DNA from: Bermanella sp. WJH001
Lineage (GTDB): Bacteria; Pseudomonadota; Gammaproteobacteria; Pseudomonadales; Oceanobacteraceae
Reading direction: 5' to 3'
DNA length: 64,000 nt
Assembly: GCF_030070105.1 (NCBI RefSeq)
Contig: NZ_JASJOO010000006.1
Span: 186,001-250,000, forward strand
The first letter of the stretch is position 1, and each line of letters opens with the position of its first letter. Of this stretch, positions 18,668-27,478 are shown piece after piece. A program made the translations under genes and the position numbers. The notes under the pieces were generated by a model, which searched no databases, was not told where the DNA came from, and saw only the letters and a list, made by a program, of their open reading frames with translations.

Positions 18668-18846
18668 CTTTACCTAGTATTCAAGTTGCTGTTTATTAAA
18701 GCAGAACCAATTCTCTCGCAGGTGCGAGATCGTACAGTTTTTGGTTTTAAATTTAATCGCTCCATATTCAAATTGCTCTCTACTTAAAACTATTCACTTA
18801 TACAAAATCGTTCTCTATTTAAAATCATTACAATTCAATACCTCTG

Positions 18847-18927
18847 CTTAAACACAACCGTTCGCACTGCACCCAAGGGCATGATAAGCGCGAGGTACAA
18901 GTCATGTCGAAGTGTGGCTAACTTGAA
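18847..18927. repeat. 81 bp direct repeat, copy 2
   Basis: Second copy of the repeat at 18587-18667, same orientation. It ends about 65 bases before the LexA box of the GFA gene. Confidence 0.85.
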
Positions 18928-18991
18928 ATATTTAAACCTATCCACTGCCAAAAATGTCTGATAAATCCATTTCTAGGCATTAATATGTTGA

Positions 18992-19007
18992 CTGTATATT
19001 TATACAG
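18992..19007 (+). promoter_or_regulatory. Consensus LexA box before the GFA-family gene
   Basis: CTGTATATTTATACAG is a full CTG-N10-CAG SOS box with the favoured alternating TA centre. It overlaps a TTGACT -35-like element (18989-18994) and lies 44 bases before the ATG at 19052. It is a closer match to the E. coli consensus than the box before recA in this window. Confidence 0.85.
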
Positions 19008-19051
19008 TAATAAGGTGCTAGGCGTATTGATAATTTTTGAGGAGTAATGGA

Positions 19052-19468
19052 ATGTCCCAATCTGAAACAAATTGCCTGTGTGGGGCAGTTAAAATCACAG
19101 CCGAAGACGTGAACCCTAAGTTTACCGTATGCCATTGCCAGTCATGCAGAAGTTGGGGCGGAGCTCCATTTTTTGCCGTGCAGTGTGGAACCAAGGTTAA
19201 AATCCACGGTGAAGATCACGTTAAACAATATGAGTCATCCGCTTGGGCATCACGCGGATTTTGCAAAGAATGTGGCACTCACTTATTTTTCAAATTCAAA
19301 CAAAGCGGTGAGTACAATATGCCAGTGGGTTTATTCCCCAATTTGGCAGGATTAGAAATGGACATGCAGTATTTTAGTGATGCGCGACCTAGCTATTACT
19401 GCTTTAAAAATGAAACCAAAGAAATGACAACCGCAGAAATCATGGCGCACTTTGCATCCGCTTTGTAG
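19052..19468 (+). CDS. GFA family (glutathione-dependent formaldehyde-activating-like) protein
   Basis: A start at 19052 follows a GAGGAG ribosome site. The 138-residue product has the Mss4-like zinc fold of the GFA family: CLCGAVKI near the N-terminus, CHCQSCRSWGGAP, then GFCKECGTHLFF. Members bind zinc through these cysteines. The name comes from a disputed formaldehyde-glutathione activity, and most bacterial members have no assigned function. Unusually, the gene lies right behind a consensus LexA box, so it is likely induced by DNA damage. Confidence 0.85.
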   Translation: MSQSETNCLCGAVKITAEDVNPKFTVCHCQSCRSWGGAPFFAVQCGTKVKIHGEDHVKQYESSAWASRGFCKECGTHLFFKFKQSGEYNMPVGLFPNLAGLEMDMQYFSDARPSYYCFKNETKEMTTAEIMAHFASAL

Positions 19469-19491
19469 TGAACACGCTGAACGGTTAATTT

Positions 19492-19613
19492 ACATAAAAA
19501 AACGGCCCACAGGCCGTTTAATTATTCAGGAAACCGTCTAACGTCTCCCATTTCACATCTAGCAATCAATCAACGCTCTAGCTGATCAATCTTACCTTCA
19601 ACACCCTCCCACT
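19492..19613 (-). pseudogene. Duplicated 3' end of fdxA with its terminator
   Basis: About 120 bases repeat, 168 bases away, the terminator and the last roughly 40 bases of coding sequence of fdxA (19660-19781). The copy keeps the hairpin AACGGCCC-acA-GGCCGTT and the final codons, and then diverges abruptly after 19613. It can code for nothing useful, but the terminator is intact, so the GFA gene and fdxA each end in the same hairpin. Confidence 0.8.
19496..19519. terminator. Bidirectional terminator after the GFA gene
   Basis: AAACGGCC and GGCCGTTT form a stem with A-run and T-rich flanks; this is the duplicated copy. Confidence 0.75.
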
Positions 19614-19661
19614 ATTTGGAGTTTAAGGGTGCAGTTTGTCTTTCATTGTTATTTTATGGCT

Positions 19662-19688
19662 ATAAAAAAACGGCCCGCAGGCCGTTTA
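19662..19688 (-). terminator. Terminator of fdxA
   Basis: AAACGGCC and GGCCGTTT around a short CGCA-type loop, with seven A on the plus strand, which is a T-run for the minus-strand transcript. Confidence 0.85.
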
Positions 19689-19737
19689 ATTATTCAGGAA
19701 ACCGTCTAACGTCTCCCATTTCACATCTAGCAATCGA

Positions 19738-20061
19738 TCAACGCTCTAGCTGATCAATCTTACCTTCAACACCGTCCCACTCTTCAGCGTCTGGCATTTT
19801 ATCTTTCATTTCAGTGATGTTTGGCCAGATTTCAGCAAGCTCTGCATTTAGCTCGATGAATTGCTCTTGGCCTGCTGGGATTTCATCTTCACTGAAGATG
19901 GCTTCTGCTGGGCACTCAGGCTCACATAGTGCGCAATCGATACACTCGTCAGGGTGGATAACTAAGAAGTTAGGGCCTTCGTAAAAACAGTCTACAGGGC
20001 AAACTTCTACACAGTCTGTGTATTTACATTTAATGCAGTTTTCAACAACAACGAATGTCAT
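19738..20061 (-). CDS. fdxA: Seven-iron ferredoxin FdxA
   Basis: A 107-residue ferredoxin. The cysteines in [25 protein letters not shown] and [12 protein letters not shown] give the pattern of one [3Fe-4S] and one [4Fe-4S] cluster, followed by the acidic C-terminal helix typical of Azotobacter FdI-like proteins. It carries low-potential electrons in the cytoplasm. It lies downstream of mutS on the same strand, the usual neighbourhood in pseudomonads and relatives, with about 200 bases between them. Confidence 0.95.
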   Translation of the reverse strand: MTFVVVENCIKCKYTDCVEVCPVDCFYEGPNFLVIHPDECIDCALCEPECPAEAIFSEDEIPAGQEQFIELNAELAEIWPNITEMKDKMPDAEEWDGVEGKIDQLER

Positions 20062-20266
20062 GGCGTTTTCTCGATCTCATCAAATTCTTGTGGGCAATAT
20101 TAGTCACTTGCCATCTATTTTGGCCGTCATTCTAGTGATGCTTAGGCCAAGGGGCAAGGTTAAAACCTTGCTTTGTAAATTGTGCGCCCTTTATACAGGG
20201 TTTTTCTATAGTTTTAAAACCGATTAAAGCAATGACCTTAATCGATTTTGTCGTTATTTGTTGCGC

Positions 20267-22930
20267 TTAAAGTTGCTGTTTTAGCTCGTACAACAGCTCC
20301 AATGCTTGCCTTGGGGTGAGCTCGTCTGGGTTTAAGCTTTCTAAGGCTAGCTCCACTTTAGACGGTGAGGTGGCAAACATGTCACTTTGCATAGGCGATG
20401 GCGCAGGGGGAGCGGCTGGTTCTTTAATCTGGCTTTTAGGGGCTGCGACTGTTTTAACCGGTTGCTGCGCATCGTTGATCTGGGTTTGCTCTAATGCGCC
20501 TAGCTTTGACTTGGCTTGGTCAATCACATGGTTTGGTACACCGGCCAGTTTGGCTACCTGTAAGCCGTAACTCTGGCTGGCTGGGCCTTCTTCTACATGG
20601 TGTAAAAACACAATGTGGTCGTTGTGTTCGGTGGCGGTTAAATGCACATTCACCACAGCTGGGTTTTGCTCACTTAACTGGGTCATCTCAAAATAGTGGG
20701 TAGCAAATAGGGTGTAAGCGCCCACTTGCTGGGCCAGATGTTCGGCACAGGCCCAAGCCAGTGATAAACCATCAAAGGTGCTGGTGCCGCGGCCCACTTC
20801 ATCCATTAATACTAAGCTGTGCTCGGTGGCGTTATGTAAAATATTCGCGGTTTCTGTCATTTCTACCATAAAGGTAGAACGGCCACCGGCCACGTCATCG
20901 CTGGAACCCATACGCGTAAAGATGCGATCCACCAAACCAATGTTGGCCGACTGCGCAGGCACATAACTGCCGATGTGGGCCATTAATACAATGTGAGCCA
21001 CTTGGCGCATGTAGGTGGATTTACCGCCCATGTTCGGGCCGGTAATGATCAGCATGTTGCGCTGATCATGAAAGCTAACATCGTTGGCCACAAATGGGTC
21101 TTCGATCATGGCTTCCACTACTGGGTGGCGGCCTTGTTCAATATTAAGCCCTGGCTCTTGGCTTAATTGTGGGCGCACATATTGTTGGGTAATGGCGCGC
21201 TCGGCCAAGTTGGATAATACGTCGATTTCACAAATGGCATTGGCCGTGTCTTGTAGCTCAGCCAATTGACCCGCCAACGATTCAACTAATTCTTCATACA
21301 GGGCTTTTTCACGGGATAGGGCGCGGCTCTTACTTGAAAGTGCCTTGTCTTCAAACTCTTTAAGCTCAGGCGTAATAAAACGCTCGGCATTTTTTAGGGT
21401 CTGGCGACGAATATATTCTGTGGGCGCGTCGGCGGCTTGGGCTTTACTGATTTCGATGTAATAACCGTGTACACGGTTGTAACCCACTTTTAAGGTGTTC
21501 AAACCGGTGCGCGCTTTTTCGCGCACTTCGATGTCCATTAAAAACTGGCCAGCGTTTTCGCTTAAACCTCGCAGCTCGTCTAATTCGGAGTCATAACCTT
21601 CGGCAATGACGCCGCCATCTCGAATCACCACAGGCGGGTTTTCGATCACGGCTTTTTGTAAGGTGTCGACTAATTCAGGGTAAGTGGCAATGCGCTTGGC
21701 CAATTGTGTAACGGGCTCGGCGTCCACATTGCTCATGGCATTTTGTAGGGCTGGTAATACCGCTAGGGCATCACGCAGGCGAGCTAAATCCCGCGGGCGC
21801 GCACTGCGTAAAGCAACACGCGATAAAATGCGTTCGATATCACCAATTTGTTTTAACACACTGTGAATGTCTTCATAGCCGTAGCTTGAAATCATGGCGC
21901 TAATGGCAGTTTGGCGTTGTTCTAGTGTTTTTTGATCACGCAGTGGGCGGTTCAGCCAACGGCGCAATAAGCGCGAACCCATGGCCGTGGCGGTGCGATC
22001 CAGTACCCAAGCGAGGGTGAAATCTGTATGACCGTTAAGGTTCACGTCGATCTCTAGGTTTTTGCGGGTGGCGGCATCCAATACGATGGCGTCGTCTGCT
22101 TGCTCTACCAATAACATACGAATATGGGGCAAGTCAGTCCGCTGGGTTTCTTGTGCGTAATGAATCAAACAGCCCGCCGCTTCAATGGCTTGTTTAAAGT
22201 CTTGGCAACCAAAGCCGTGTAAATCTTTGGTTTGAAAATGGGTAGTTAATAAGCGGAATGCGGTTTCGTACTCAAACTCCCATGCAGGCAAGGTTTGGCA
22301 GCCAGCACGCTTGCTTAAGGATTCTGGGTAGTCCTTGTCTTCACTTAATAGCAGTTCAGCAGGGCGTAAGCGTTCGATCTCGGCCAGTAAGGCCTCTTCG
22401 CTTTGTACCTCAATTACGGTAAAACGGCCCGAGCTGATATCCAAAGACGAAATACCGTGGACCACTTTATCGCTGCGGCCATCTTTAAAACTGCTTACCG
22501 CCACTAATAAACTGTCGCGGCGTTCATCTAAAAAGCTTTCATCGGTTAGGGTGCCAGGGGTAATCACACGCACCACCTTGCGCTCAACCGGCCCCTTACT
22601 GGTAGCTGGGTCACCAATTTGTTCTGCTACCGCAATGGACTCACCCATCTTCACCAATTTGGCGATATAGCCCTCAGCCGCATGATACGGGATGCCCGCC
22701 ATAGGAATCGGTTTACCGCCACTTTTACCACGGGCGGTAAGGGTGATATCCAACAAGCGCGAAGCCTTTTTGGCATCATCAAAGAAGATCTCGTAAAAAT
22801 CCCCCATGCGATAAAACACCAGCTGGTTTGCATGTTCTGCCTTGATGCCTAAATATTGCTGCATCATAGGGGTGTGTTCGGCGTTTTTGTCAGTGTTTAT
22901 GGGCTTTGGGGCAGTTTTACTGGTGGCCAT
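20267..22930 (-). CDS. mutS: DNA mismatch repair protein MutS
   Basis: The 887-residue mismatch sensor. The N-terminal mismatch-reading motif is [12 protein letters not shown] (Phe and Glu that probe the mispair). The ATPase domain has Walker [15 protein letters not shown] near residues 628-641, [12 protein letters not shown], and a [11 protein letters not shown] switch. The last 30 residues ([18 protein letters not shown]) match the C-terminal tetramer-forming end of MutS. Length and domain order are normal. Confidence 0.98.
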   Translation of the reverse strand: MATSKTAPKPINTDKNAEHTPMMQQYLGIKAEHANQLVFYRMGDFYEIFFDDAKKASRLLDITLTARGKSGGKPIPMAGIPYHAAEGYIAKLVKMGESIAVAEQIGDPATSKGPVERKVVRVITPGTLTDESFLDERRDSLLVAVSSFKDGRSDKVVHGISSLDISSGRFTVIEVQSEEALLAEIERLRPAELLLSEDKDYPESLSKRAGCQTLPAWEFEYETAFRLLTTHFQTKDLHGFGCQDFKQAIEAAGCLIHYAQETQRTDLPHIRMLLVEQADDAIVLDAATRKNLEIDVNLNGHTDFTLAWVLDRTATAMGSRLLRRWLNRPLRDQKTLEQRQTAISAMISSYGYEDIHSVLKQIGDIERILSRVALRSARPRDLARLRDALAVLPALQNAMSNVDAEPVTQLAKRIATYPELVDTLQKAVIENPPVVIRDGGVIAEGYDSELDELRGLSENAGQFLMDIEVREKARTGLNTLKVGYNRVHGYYIEISKAQAADAPTEYIRRQTLKNAERFITPELKEFEDKALSSKSRALSREKALYEELVESLAGQLAELQDTANAICEIDVLSNLAERAITQQYVRPQLSQEPGLNIEQGRHPVVEAMIEDPFVANDVSFHDQRNMLIITGPNMGGKSTYMRQVAHIVLMAHIGSYVPAQSANIGLVDRIFTRMGSSDDVAGGRSTFMVEMTETANILHNATEHSLVLMDEVGRGTSTFDGLSLAWACAEHLAQQVGAYTLFATHYFEMTQLSEQNPAVVNVHLTATEHNDHIVFLHHVEEGPASQSYGLQVAKLAGVPNHVIDQAKSKLGALEQTQINDAQQPVKTVAAPKSQIKEPAAPPAPSPMQSDMFATSPSKVELALESLNPDELTPRQALELLYELKQQL

Positions 22931-23102
22931 CGTACTGCTCTTAAATTAGGTAATAGATAAAAATAAAGGGGGCAATTGTACGGCAATATTGGGGGATGGG
23001 TAAGGGTGAAATTGGACTGGGTTATGTGGTGGTTCTAGAGGCCCGCGAGCCTCATATTTACTTGCAAGGATGTTCTATCGCTCAGTGTGCTAATAATTGG
23101 AG

Positions 23103-23127
23103 AATCAAGTACTCTGACCCCTTGATT
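23103..23127. repeat. Short inverted repeat with RAYT/IS200-like core
   Basis: AATCAAG (23103-23109) and CTTGATT (23121-23127) frame tactctgaccc. The ACTCTGACCCC core is of the kind often seen at the ends of REP-associated transposase elements; this link is from memory and needs a search. It touches the 5' end of the next frame, which suggests an old insertion scar. Confidence 0.4.
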
Positions 23128-23453
23128 TGAATAAAATTAATAAATCATGCTTTTCATGCGAATATTCAATTAATGTGAAAAATAAAAAATACGGACTACC
23201 TTACCGAACTTATATTTGGGAAGGCGCAGCGGGTGAAGATTTAAACGGAGATGGGGAAATTAAAAATGTACCTGCTGATCCAAATACAGTACCACCTACA
23301 CAGGAACTTAAAGAGGAAGGCTGGTGCTTTGCTTATGGTGAGGAAGAGTGGGTGGCTGGGAAGAAATTTACTGATACAAAGAATACAGCAATAGGATCAC
23401 TAGATAATCCAGCTCAAGGTAGAATTAATTGTACGACAGGTGCTTCATTATGA
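23127..23453 (+). CDS. Hypothetical protein, probably 5'-truncated (unit copy 1, gene A)
   Basis: The frame opens at a TTG (23127) just behind an in-frame stop (23115) and an inverted repeat, with no Shine-Dalgarno, so the true 5' end has probably been lost. The 108 residues have a CxxC pair (CFSC), an acidic GEDLNGDGE stretch and a C-terminal GRINCTTGASL. A near copy of this tail (GRLNCTTGAEL) precedes the second unit at 26109. The end overlaps the next ATG by 4 bases (ATGA). No family recognised. Confidence 0.55.
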   Translation: MNKINKSCFSCEYSINVKNKKYGLPYRTYIWEGAAGEDLNGDGEIKNVPADPNTVPPTQELKEEGWCFAYGEEEWVAGKKFTDTKNTAIGSLDNPAQGRINCTTGASL

Positions 23454-24505
23454 TAAAAAAAATTATTTATGTATTATTATTCATATCAAATTATTCAATG
23501 GCGAATTTTGAAATTCTACAAAAAGGTATTTCTGTCACTGATAATAATATCAATGAATTAGCTACTACTAGTTGGGAATATGCCAAATCAAGTACAACTC
23601 AAAAAAAATTCAATGATGGTTTTGCAAGTGCATTTTTTATGAAAGAAGGAACTATTGATTTATATTCATTATCAGATAAGCCAGCTTTATATTTGACAAA
23701 CTTTGAAACAAGAGAAGTATTAGGCAACTGGCCCCTAACCACCCCATACTCGTGCGATGATGGTGGCGATGACTGTGAACTAAATTGGTGGGTGGGTCGT
23801 TGGAGTGATCAAGAATTCTTAGAGCCACTCTTAAAAGAACGCATTCAGCGTAATAGTGGCGGAAATATACAGGTAATGCCTGACGGGCTTGGTTGTTTTA
23901 ATAAAACTCCATTACGGTATGGAGATATTGATGGTGACTCTAAAAATGAATTGGTCCTATTCTTAAATGATAACTTATTAATATTTAGCCCAGAAAAACA
24001 AAAAACCATATTTTTATCTTTGTATAATCTACTGGGGGACCACACTTCTCTAGAAGATACAATTGAACAGTACACAGTGAGTGATCCGACTAACCCACAG
24101 CATGTGTCGAGCCTAGCCTCAAATTCAGGCAGCGCGTTTGAAAACCCTGCAGCAATTGTTGATCCAGCCTATAAAGTTTATGCCAAGCATTATGTACAAG
24201 ACTTTGATAATGATCAAAATAATGAATTAGTCGTATGGCGAAAGTTTTATGAGTCTCGTTTACAAGGCGATACTGTAAAAGGTTATAAAAAAATCAGCGA
24301 TACCTATTTGCATTATAAAAAAGTAAACGGGGAGTATCAGTTACAGACCAATACAACACCTGAAACCATCCAAGGCTGGCTATCCACCAAAAACCTTACA
24401 TGGCAAAAAGGCTTTCCTACAAAATCAGAATGCGCCGGACAAGAAGGCCAGCTCATCCCTGAAATGCACGACCCGTTATTAAACGACCCAGACGTATTAA
24501 AATAA
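23450..24505 (+). CDS. Secreted FG-GAP-like hypothetical protein (unit copy 1, gene B)
   Basis: The ATG at 23450 gives a signal peptide (MIKKIIYVLLFISNYSMA). The 351-residue protein has two short Asp-rich loops, DIDGDSKNELVLFL and DFDNDQNNELVVW, which resemble calcium-binding FG-GAP/VCBS loops followed by beta strands. It also has GNWPLTTP, RKFYESRL and QGWLSTKNLTWQKGFP segments shared with the paralog at 26109. The last 24 residues are identical in both copies. It is likely exported; the function is unknown. Gene A overlaps its start. Confidence 0.7.
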   Translation: MIKKIIYVLLFISNYSMANFEILQKGISVTDNNINELATTSWEYAKSSTTQKKFNDGFASAFFMKEGTIDLYSLSDKPALYLTNFETREVLGNWPLTTPYSCDDGGDDCELNWWVGRWSDQEFLEPLLKERIQRNSGGNIQVMPDGLGCFNKTPLRYGDIDGDSKNELVLFLNDNLLIFSPEKQKTIFLSLYNLLGDHTSLEDTIEQYTVSDPTNPQHVSSLASNSGSAFENPAAIVDPAYKVYAKHYVQDFDNDQNNELVVWRKFYESRLQGDTVKGYKKISDTYLHYKKVNGEYQLQTNTTPETIQGWLSTKNLTWQKGFPTKSECAGQEGQLIPEMHDPLLNDPDVLK

Positions 24506-24571
24506 ACCCTTTCAAAAGCACGCTCATCCCGTGCTTTGTTTATTAAAGAAACTCAAAACCAGACACAAAAA

Positions 24572-24607
24572 AACCACTTACGTCCAAAGACCTAAGTGGT
24601 TTTTTTA
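24572..24607 (+). terminator. Terminator of unit copy 1
   Basis: AACCACTTA and TAAGTGGTT form a stem, followed by seven T. The same hairpin ends unit copy 2, 2686 bases downstream. Confidence 0.9.
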
Positions 24608-24624
24608 TGAATCAAAATCTTAAA

Positions 24625-24688
24625 TTAAGCTTGGCAAAGCAAGTTTAAGAAGTCTTTTGATTCTTTGCGGTCGGTGAATTCAAATAAC
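24625..24688 (-). pseudogene. 3' remnant of the 55-residue gene
   Basis: The last about 20 codons of the gene intact at 27311-27478 are present (LFEFTDRKESKDFLNLLCQA) but the 5' part is missing. The break falls at the left boundary of the RAYT element. Confidence 0.8.
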
Positions 24689-26029
24689 CGGTAGTAATCC
24701 AGATAGTAATCCAGACACCCATGTTTAAAGTTTTAATAATTTATGGTTCGCGGCATATCTAAAATTTTGGTTTATATACGGTAGGGACATTTAGAAACGA
24801 GTGGGGTTTTATTTTAAGTTTTAAGGCCAGATTATCTTGAATGACAGGCAGGGAGTTGCCGTTTGAATTGGTAGTTGCAGTAAAAAATTATGCTGTTACT
24901 TAAGATAAAAGCATTTCGCAGTTTTTAAAAGCAGGTCGTCGTTTTCGCTTAAGTAGCTTGGTCGCTTTATTAAGAATATTTGGTTCGCCGACCAAATCTT
25001 TAAAGGCTTTTTCAAATTCTTGTGTCATGGTTAACCAGTTATTAGGTTCAATGCCTAAGCGCATTAAAATCTCTGGCTGATGTTTTTCAATATGGCCACG
25101 TTTATCTTCCCGAATGGCTCGCCCTGTTAAATCAATTAATGCTAAATAATCGGTTAAACGAAAGGGTAGTCCTTCTGGTATGTTGTTTCTGGGGTTGCCG
25201 ACAAAAAGCATTAAGTGTTCTGCTTGCTGTATTGGGTGGTTGGGCTGGTAGCTAGACTTTGCTTTTTCTGCTCGTACTTTGACGGAAGTATGATCGGACT
25301 GTTCGGGGGTCTTTGCCATTTTAGCGCGCACTGGATTTAAATCCACATAAGCCATACACGCGGCCAGTGCTTTTTCATCTAACAGTGCTTGTGACTTAAA
25401 GCGGCCTTCCCAGAAGCGTCCTGTACATTGATCCTCATAATTGGCTTGGCGTGCGATTTTTTCGTTTAATCGACCAATGAACCAGCCAATGTCCATTAAG
25501 CGTTCACGCCAGATTTCAACAAATTCTTGTAACTTTTCAAATTCTGCTTTTGAAAAATTTGGATCAGTTAAATAGCGCTTACTGAGTACGTTGCCCTTAT
25601 AAAGCTGATGCCAGCGATGAATGACTTCATCAACAGTCCAATTTTTCGCTTGGTTTTGGTTAATATGCAAAACTACATGATAGTGGTTAGACATAATGGC
25701 ATAAGCGGCAATATCAATGGCAAACACCTTTGCTTGATTTAACAACTCATTTTCAAGCCAACCCCGGCGATGTTCATAACTGACTTCGCTTTGATGATCA
25801 AAACCACATAAAAACGCTTTTCGTACACAGCGAGATACACAGTGATAATAAGGCGTGGCTTCAAGGCTGACTTGTTCCTTTCTAGGTTTTGGCATGATGA
25901 TCTCCTTTAATTTGTTTATCGTAAAGCAGTTACGGGAGAGTGAAATAAGAAGAAAGGGCTAACTTTTACAGCGGTTTCAAATTAGGCTTGCTTGATCTAG
26001 TAGTATGTTCTTATCATGGGTGTCCGGAT
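24689..26029 (-). mobile_element. REP-associated (Y1) transposase element
   Basis: The region around the transposase gene is framed by the imperfect inverted repeats ATCCAGACACCCATG (24709-24723) and CATGGGTGTCCGGAT (26015-26029), 14 of 15 matching. Just outside them the left copy of the small gene and the right copy of gene A are both truncated. The outer boundary at 24689 is where the 264 bp repeat ends. A diverged copy of the right end is found again at about 46582-46628. Confidence 0.75.
24900..25895 (-). CDS. Transposase, Y1/RAYT family (IS200-like)
   Basis: A 331-residue protein of the TnpA-REP type. The HUH motif appears as MSNHYHVVLHI (about residue 70). The usual tail of the catalytic domain follows: W-R-L-M-D-IGWFIGRLNEKIARQAN, then CTGRFWEGRFKSQALLDEKALAACMAYVDLNPVRA with the catalytic Tyr in AYVDLNP. 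The extended form (over 300 residues) with a C-terminal extra domain is common in marine gammaproteobacteria. Such proteins nick single-stranded REP hairpins. The start (MPKPRKEQVSLEATPYYHCVSR) and ribosome site (GGAG) look intact. Confidence 0.92.
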   Translation of the reverse strand: MPKPRKEQVSLEATPYYHCVSRCVRKAFLCGFDHQSEVSYEHRRGWLENELLNQAKVFAIDIAAYAIMSNHYHVVLHINQNQAKNWTVDEVIHRWHQLYKGNVLSKRYLTDPNFSKAEFEKLQEFVEIWRERLMDIGWFIGRLNEKIARQANYEDQCTGRFWEGRFKSQALLDEKALAACMAYVDLNPVRAKMAKTPEQSDHTSVKVRAEKAKSSYQPNHPIQQAEHLMLFVGNPRNNIPEGLPFRLTDYLALIDLTGRAIREDKRGHIEKHQPEILMRLGIEPNNWLTMTQEFEKAFKDLVGEPNILNKATKLLKRKRRPAFKNCEMLLS

Positions 26030-26109
26030 ATTTTCAGGGTGACCCATTTGCTGACCCTGTCATTTTGCCGACAGGAAGACTGAATTGTACGACTGGAGCT
26101 GAGCTATAA
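26030..26109 (+). pseudogene. 3' remnant of gene A (unit copy 2)
   Basis: In the frame ending at the TAA 26107-26109, the sequence reads GDPFADPVILPTGRLNCTTGAEL, whose tail matches the end of gene A of unit 1 (GRINCTTGASL). There is no start; upstream lies the right end of the RAYT element. The stop overlaps the ATG of the next gene (TAATG), as expected if gene A and gene B were coupled. Confidence 0.7.
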
Positions 26110-27191
26110 TGAAAACCCTAAACTTTTTTTTACTATTATTTTTGCCAACAGTTGTGTGGTCTTTTGATAATGTTACTTCTGGAGTTGGAATTACACCAGA
26201 AAATGAAGATGGCTTAAGAGGCTCTTCACTATCTTATGCTATTGCACGACAGGGTCAAAGAGCTGCAAATAATGAAGAGTTAGTACAAGGTTTTGTTGAG
26301 ATTGACGATTATATTTATTCGGTATCTTCCGAGCCTAGCCTTGTGAAAACTAAGAAGGAAGGGCGGGAGTTACTAGGAAACTGGCCCCTAACCCCTTGGT
26401 CTAATGCAGTCCGTATGATAGGCGAAGGTATGCACTGGGACGTAAGGCCCGAATTAATTGCAGTAAAAGGTGGAGAGTATCACGCTATATCAGAACCTAA
26501 AAAAATGGTATTCGATTTTGATAGTGACTATGATCTTTATACCGATAACAACTACATAGGTTGTTATAATAAAACACCATTGCGCTATGGTGATACCGGT
26601 GGAAATACTTCAAATGAACTGGTTGTATTTTTAAATAATGATTTAGTTGTATTTTCACCTGAAAATCAAAAAATTATTTTCTCAGCTCAATTACATACAC
26701 AGGATGAGTTGACTTCTAATCAAGTAAGAATAGGTTTTCCAGAGTTAGAAGAAACAGCACCGCAGTACATTTCAGAGAAAGGCCTTAAGGGAAAATCAAG
26801 AAATGCTCGATTCCCTGCTATGCGTTCGTTTGCCAAAATATTCATAGACGATTTTAATAGTGATGGCAAAAAAGACATCATTGTATGGCGAAAGCTGTAT
26901 GAATCAAGATTAAAAACCGACCCTGTTTTAGGTTTTAAATTAGAAGGGGAATTATTGGTGCACTACCAATTAGAGAATGGTGAGTATCAGCTACAAACAA
27001 ATGCCCCAGCAGAACATGGCGAATTTGTATGGGATGATACGCAACAAACAGAAATTAAAGGCTGGCTAGATTCTAAAAACCTCACATGGAAAAAAGGCTT
27101 TCCTTCAAAATCAGAATGCGCCGGACAAGAAGGCCAGCTCATCCCTGAAATGCATGATCCGTTATTAAACGACCCAGACGTATTAAAATAA
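26109..27191 (+). CDS. Secreted FG-GAP-like hypothetical protein (unit copy 2, gene B)
   Basis: A 360-residue paralog of the protein at 23450-24505. It has a signal peptide (MKTLNFFLLLFLPTVVWS), then the shared GNWPLTP segment, an NKTPLRYGDTGGNTSNELVVFL loop, DDFNSDGKKDIIVWRKLYESRL and the identical C-terminal 24 residues. N-terminal and middle parts have diverged strongly, while the 3' ends are almost base-identical, which points to recent duplication or gene conversion of the 3' part. Function unknown; export and calcium binding by the Asp-rich loops are inferences. Confidence 0.7.
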   Translation: MKTLNFFLLLFLPTVVWSFDNVTSGVGITPENEDGLRGSSLSYAIARQGQRAANNEELVQGFVEIDDYIYSVSSEPSLVKTKKEGRELLGNWPLTPWSNAVRMIGEGMHWDVRPELIAVKGGEYHAISEPKKMVFDFDSDYDLYTDNNYIGCYNKTPLRYGDTGGNTSNELVVFLNNDLVVFSPENQKIIFSAQLHTQDELTSNQVRIGFPELEETAPQYISEKGLKGKSRNARFPAMRSFAKIFIDDFNSDGKKDIIVWRKLYESRLKTDPVLGFKLEGELLVHYQLENGEYQLQTNAPAEHGEFVWDDTQQTEIKGWLDSKNLTWKKGFPSKSECAGQEGQLIPEMHDPLLNDPDVLK

Positions 27192-27374
27192 ACCCTTTCA
27201 AAAGCACGCTCATCCTGTGCTTTGTTTATTAACAAGACTCAAAACCAGATACAAAAAAACCACTTACGTCTAAAGACCTAAGTGGTTTTTTTATGAGTCA
27301 AAATCTTAAATTAAGCTTGGCAAAGCAAGTTTAAGAAGTCTTTTGATTCTTTGCGGTCGGTGAATTCAAATAAC
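27111..27374. repeat. 264 bp direct repeat, copy 2
   Basis: Partner of 24425-24688. Here the match continues into an intact small gene rather than a transposase element. Confidence 0.9.
27258..27293 (+). terminator. Terminator of unit copy 2
   Basis: AACCACTTA and TAAGTGGTT stem followed by seven T. Confidence 0.9.
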
Positions 27375-27478
27375 TGTGATCCGCTTTGGTCTTTAACGAT
27401 GACTTTTAGCTTGTTAACGGCAATGGAGATCACTGGCGTTTTAATTGAATAATGTTGACCTTGATGTGTATAAGGCAT
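27311..27478 (-). CDS. Small 55-residue hypothetical protein
   Basis: The minus-strand frame from ATG 27478 to TAA 27311 codes for MPYTHQGQHYSIKTPVISIAV..., a compact beta-beta-alpha-like sequence ending FTDRKESKDFLNLLCQA. Supporting evidence is a GAAGAG-like ribosome site, sensible amino-acid composition, and the fact that its 3' half is preserved as a remnant in the other unit copy (24625-24688). It is convergent with gene B. No family recognised. Confidence 0.6.
   Translation of the reverse strand: MPYTHQGQHYSIKTPVISIAVNKLKVIVKDQSGSQLFEFTDRKESKDFLNLLCQA

Larger units (their letters stand above)
24425..24688. repeat. 264 bp direct repeat, copy 1 (3' part of the unit)
   Basis: Nearly identical to 27111-27374 (constant offset 2686). 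It covers the last codons of gene B, the terminator and the 3' part of the small minus-strand gene. The match stops abruptly at 24688, where the transposase element begins. Confidence 0.9.
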
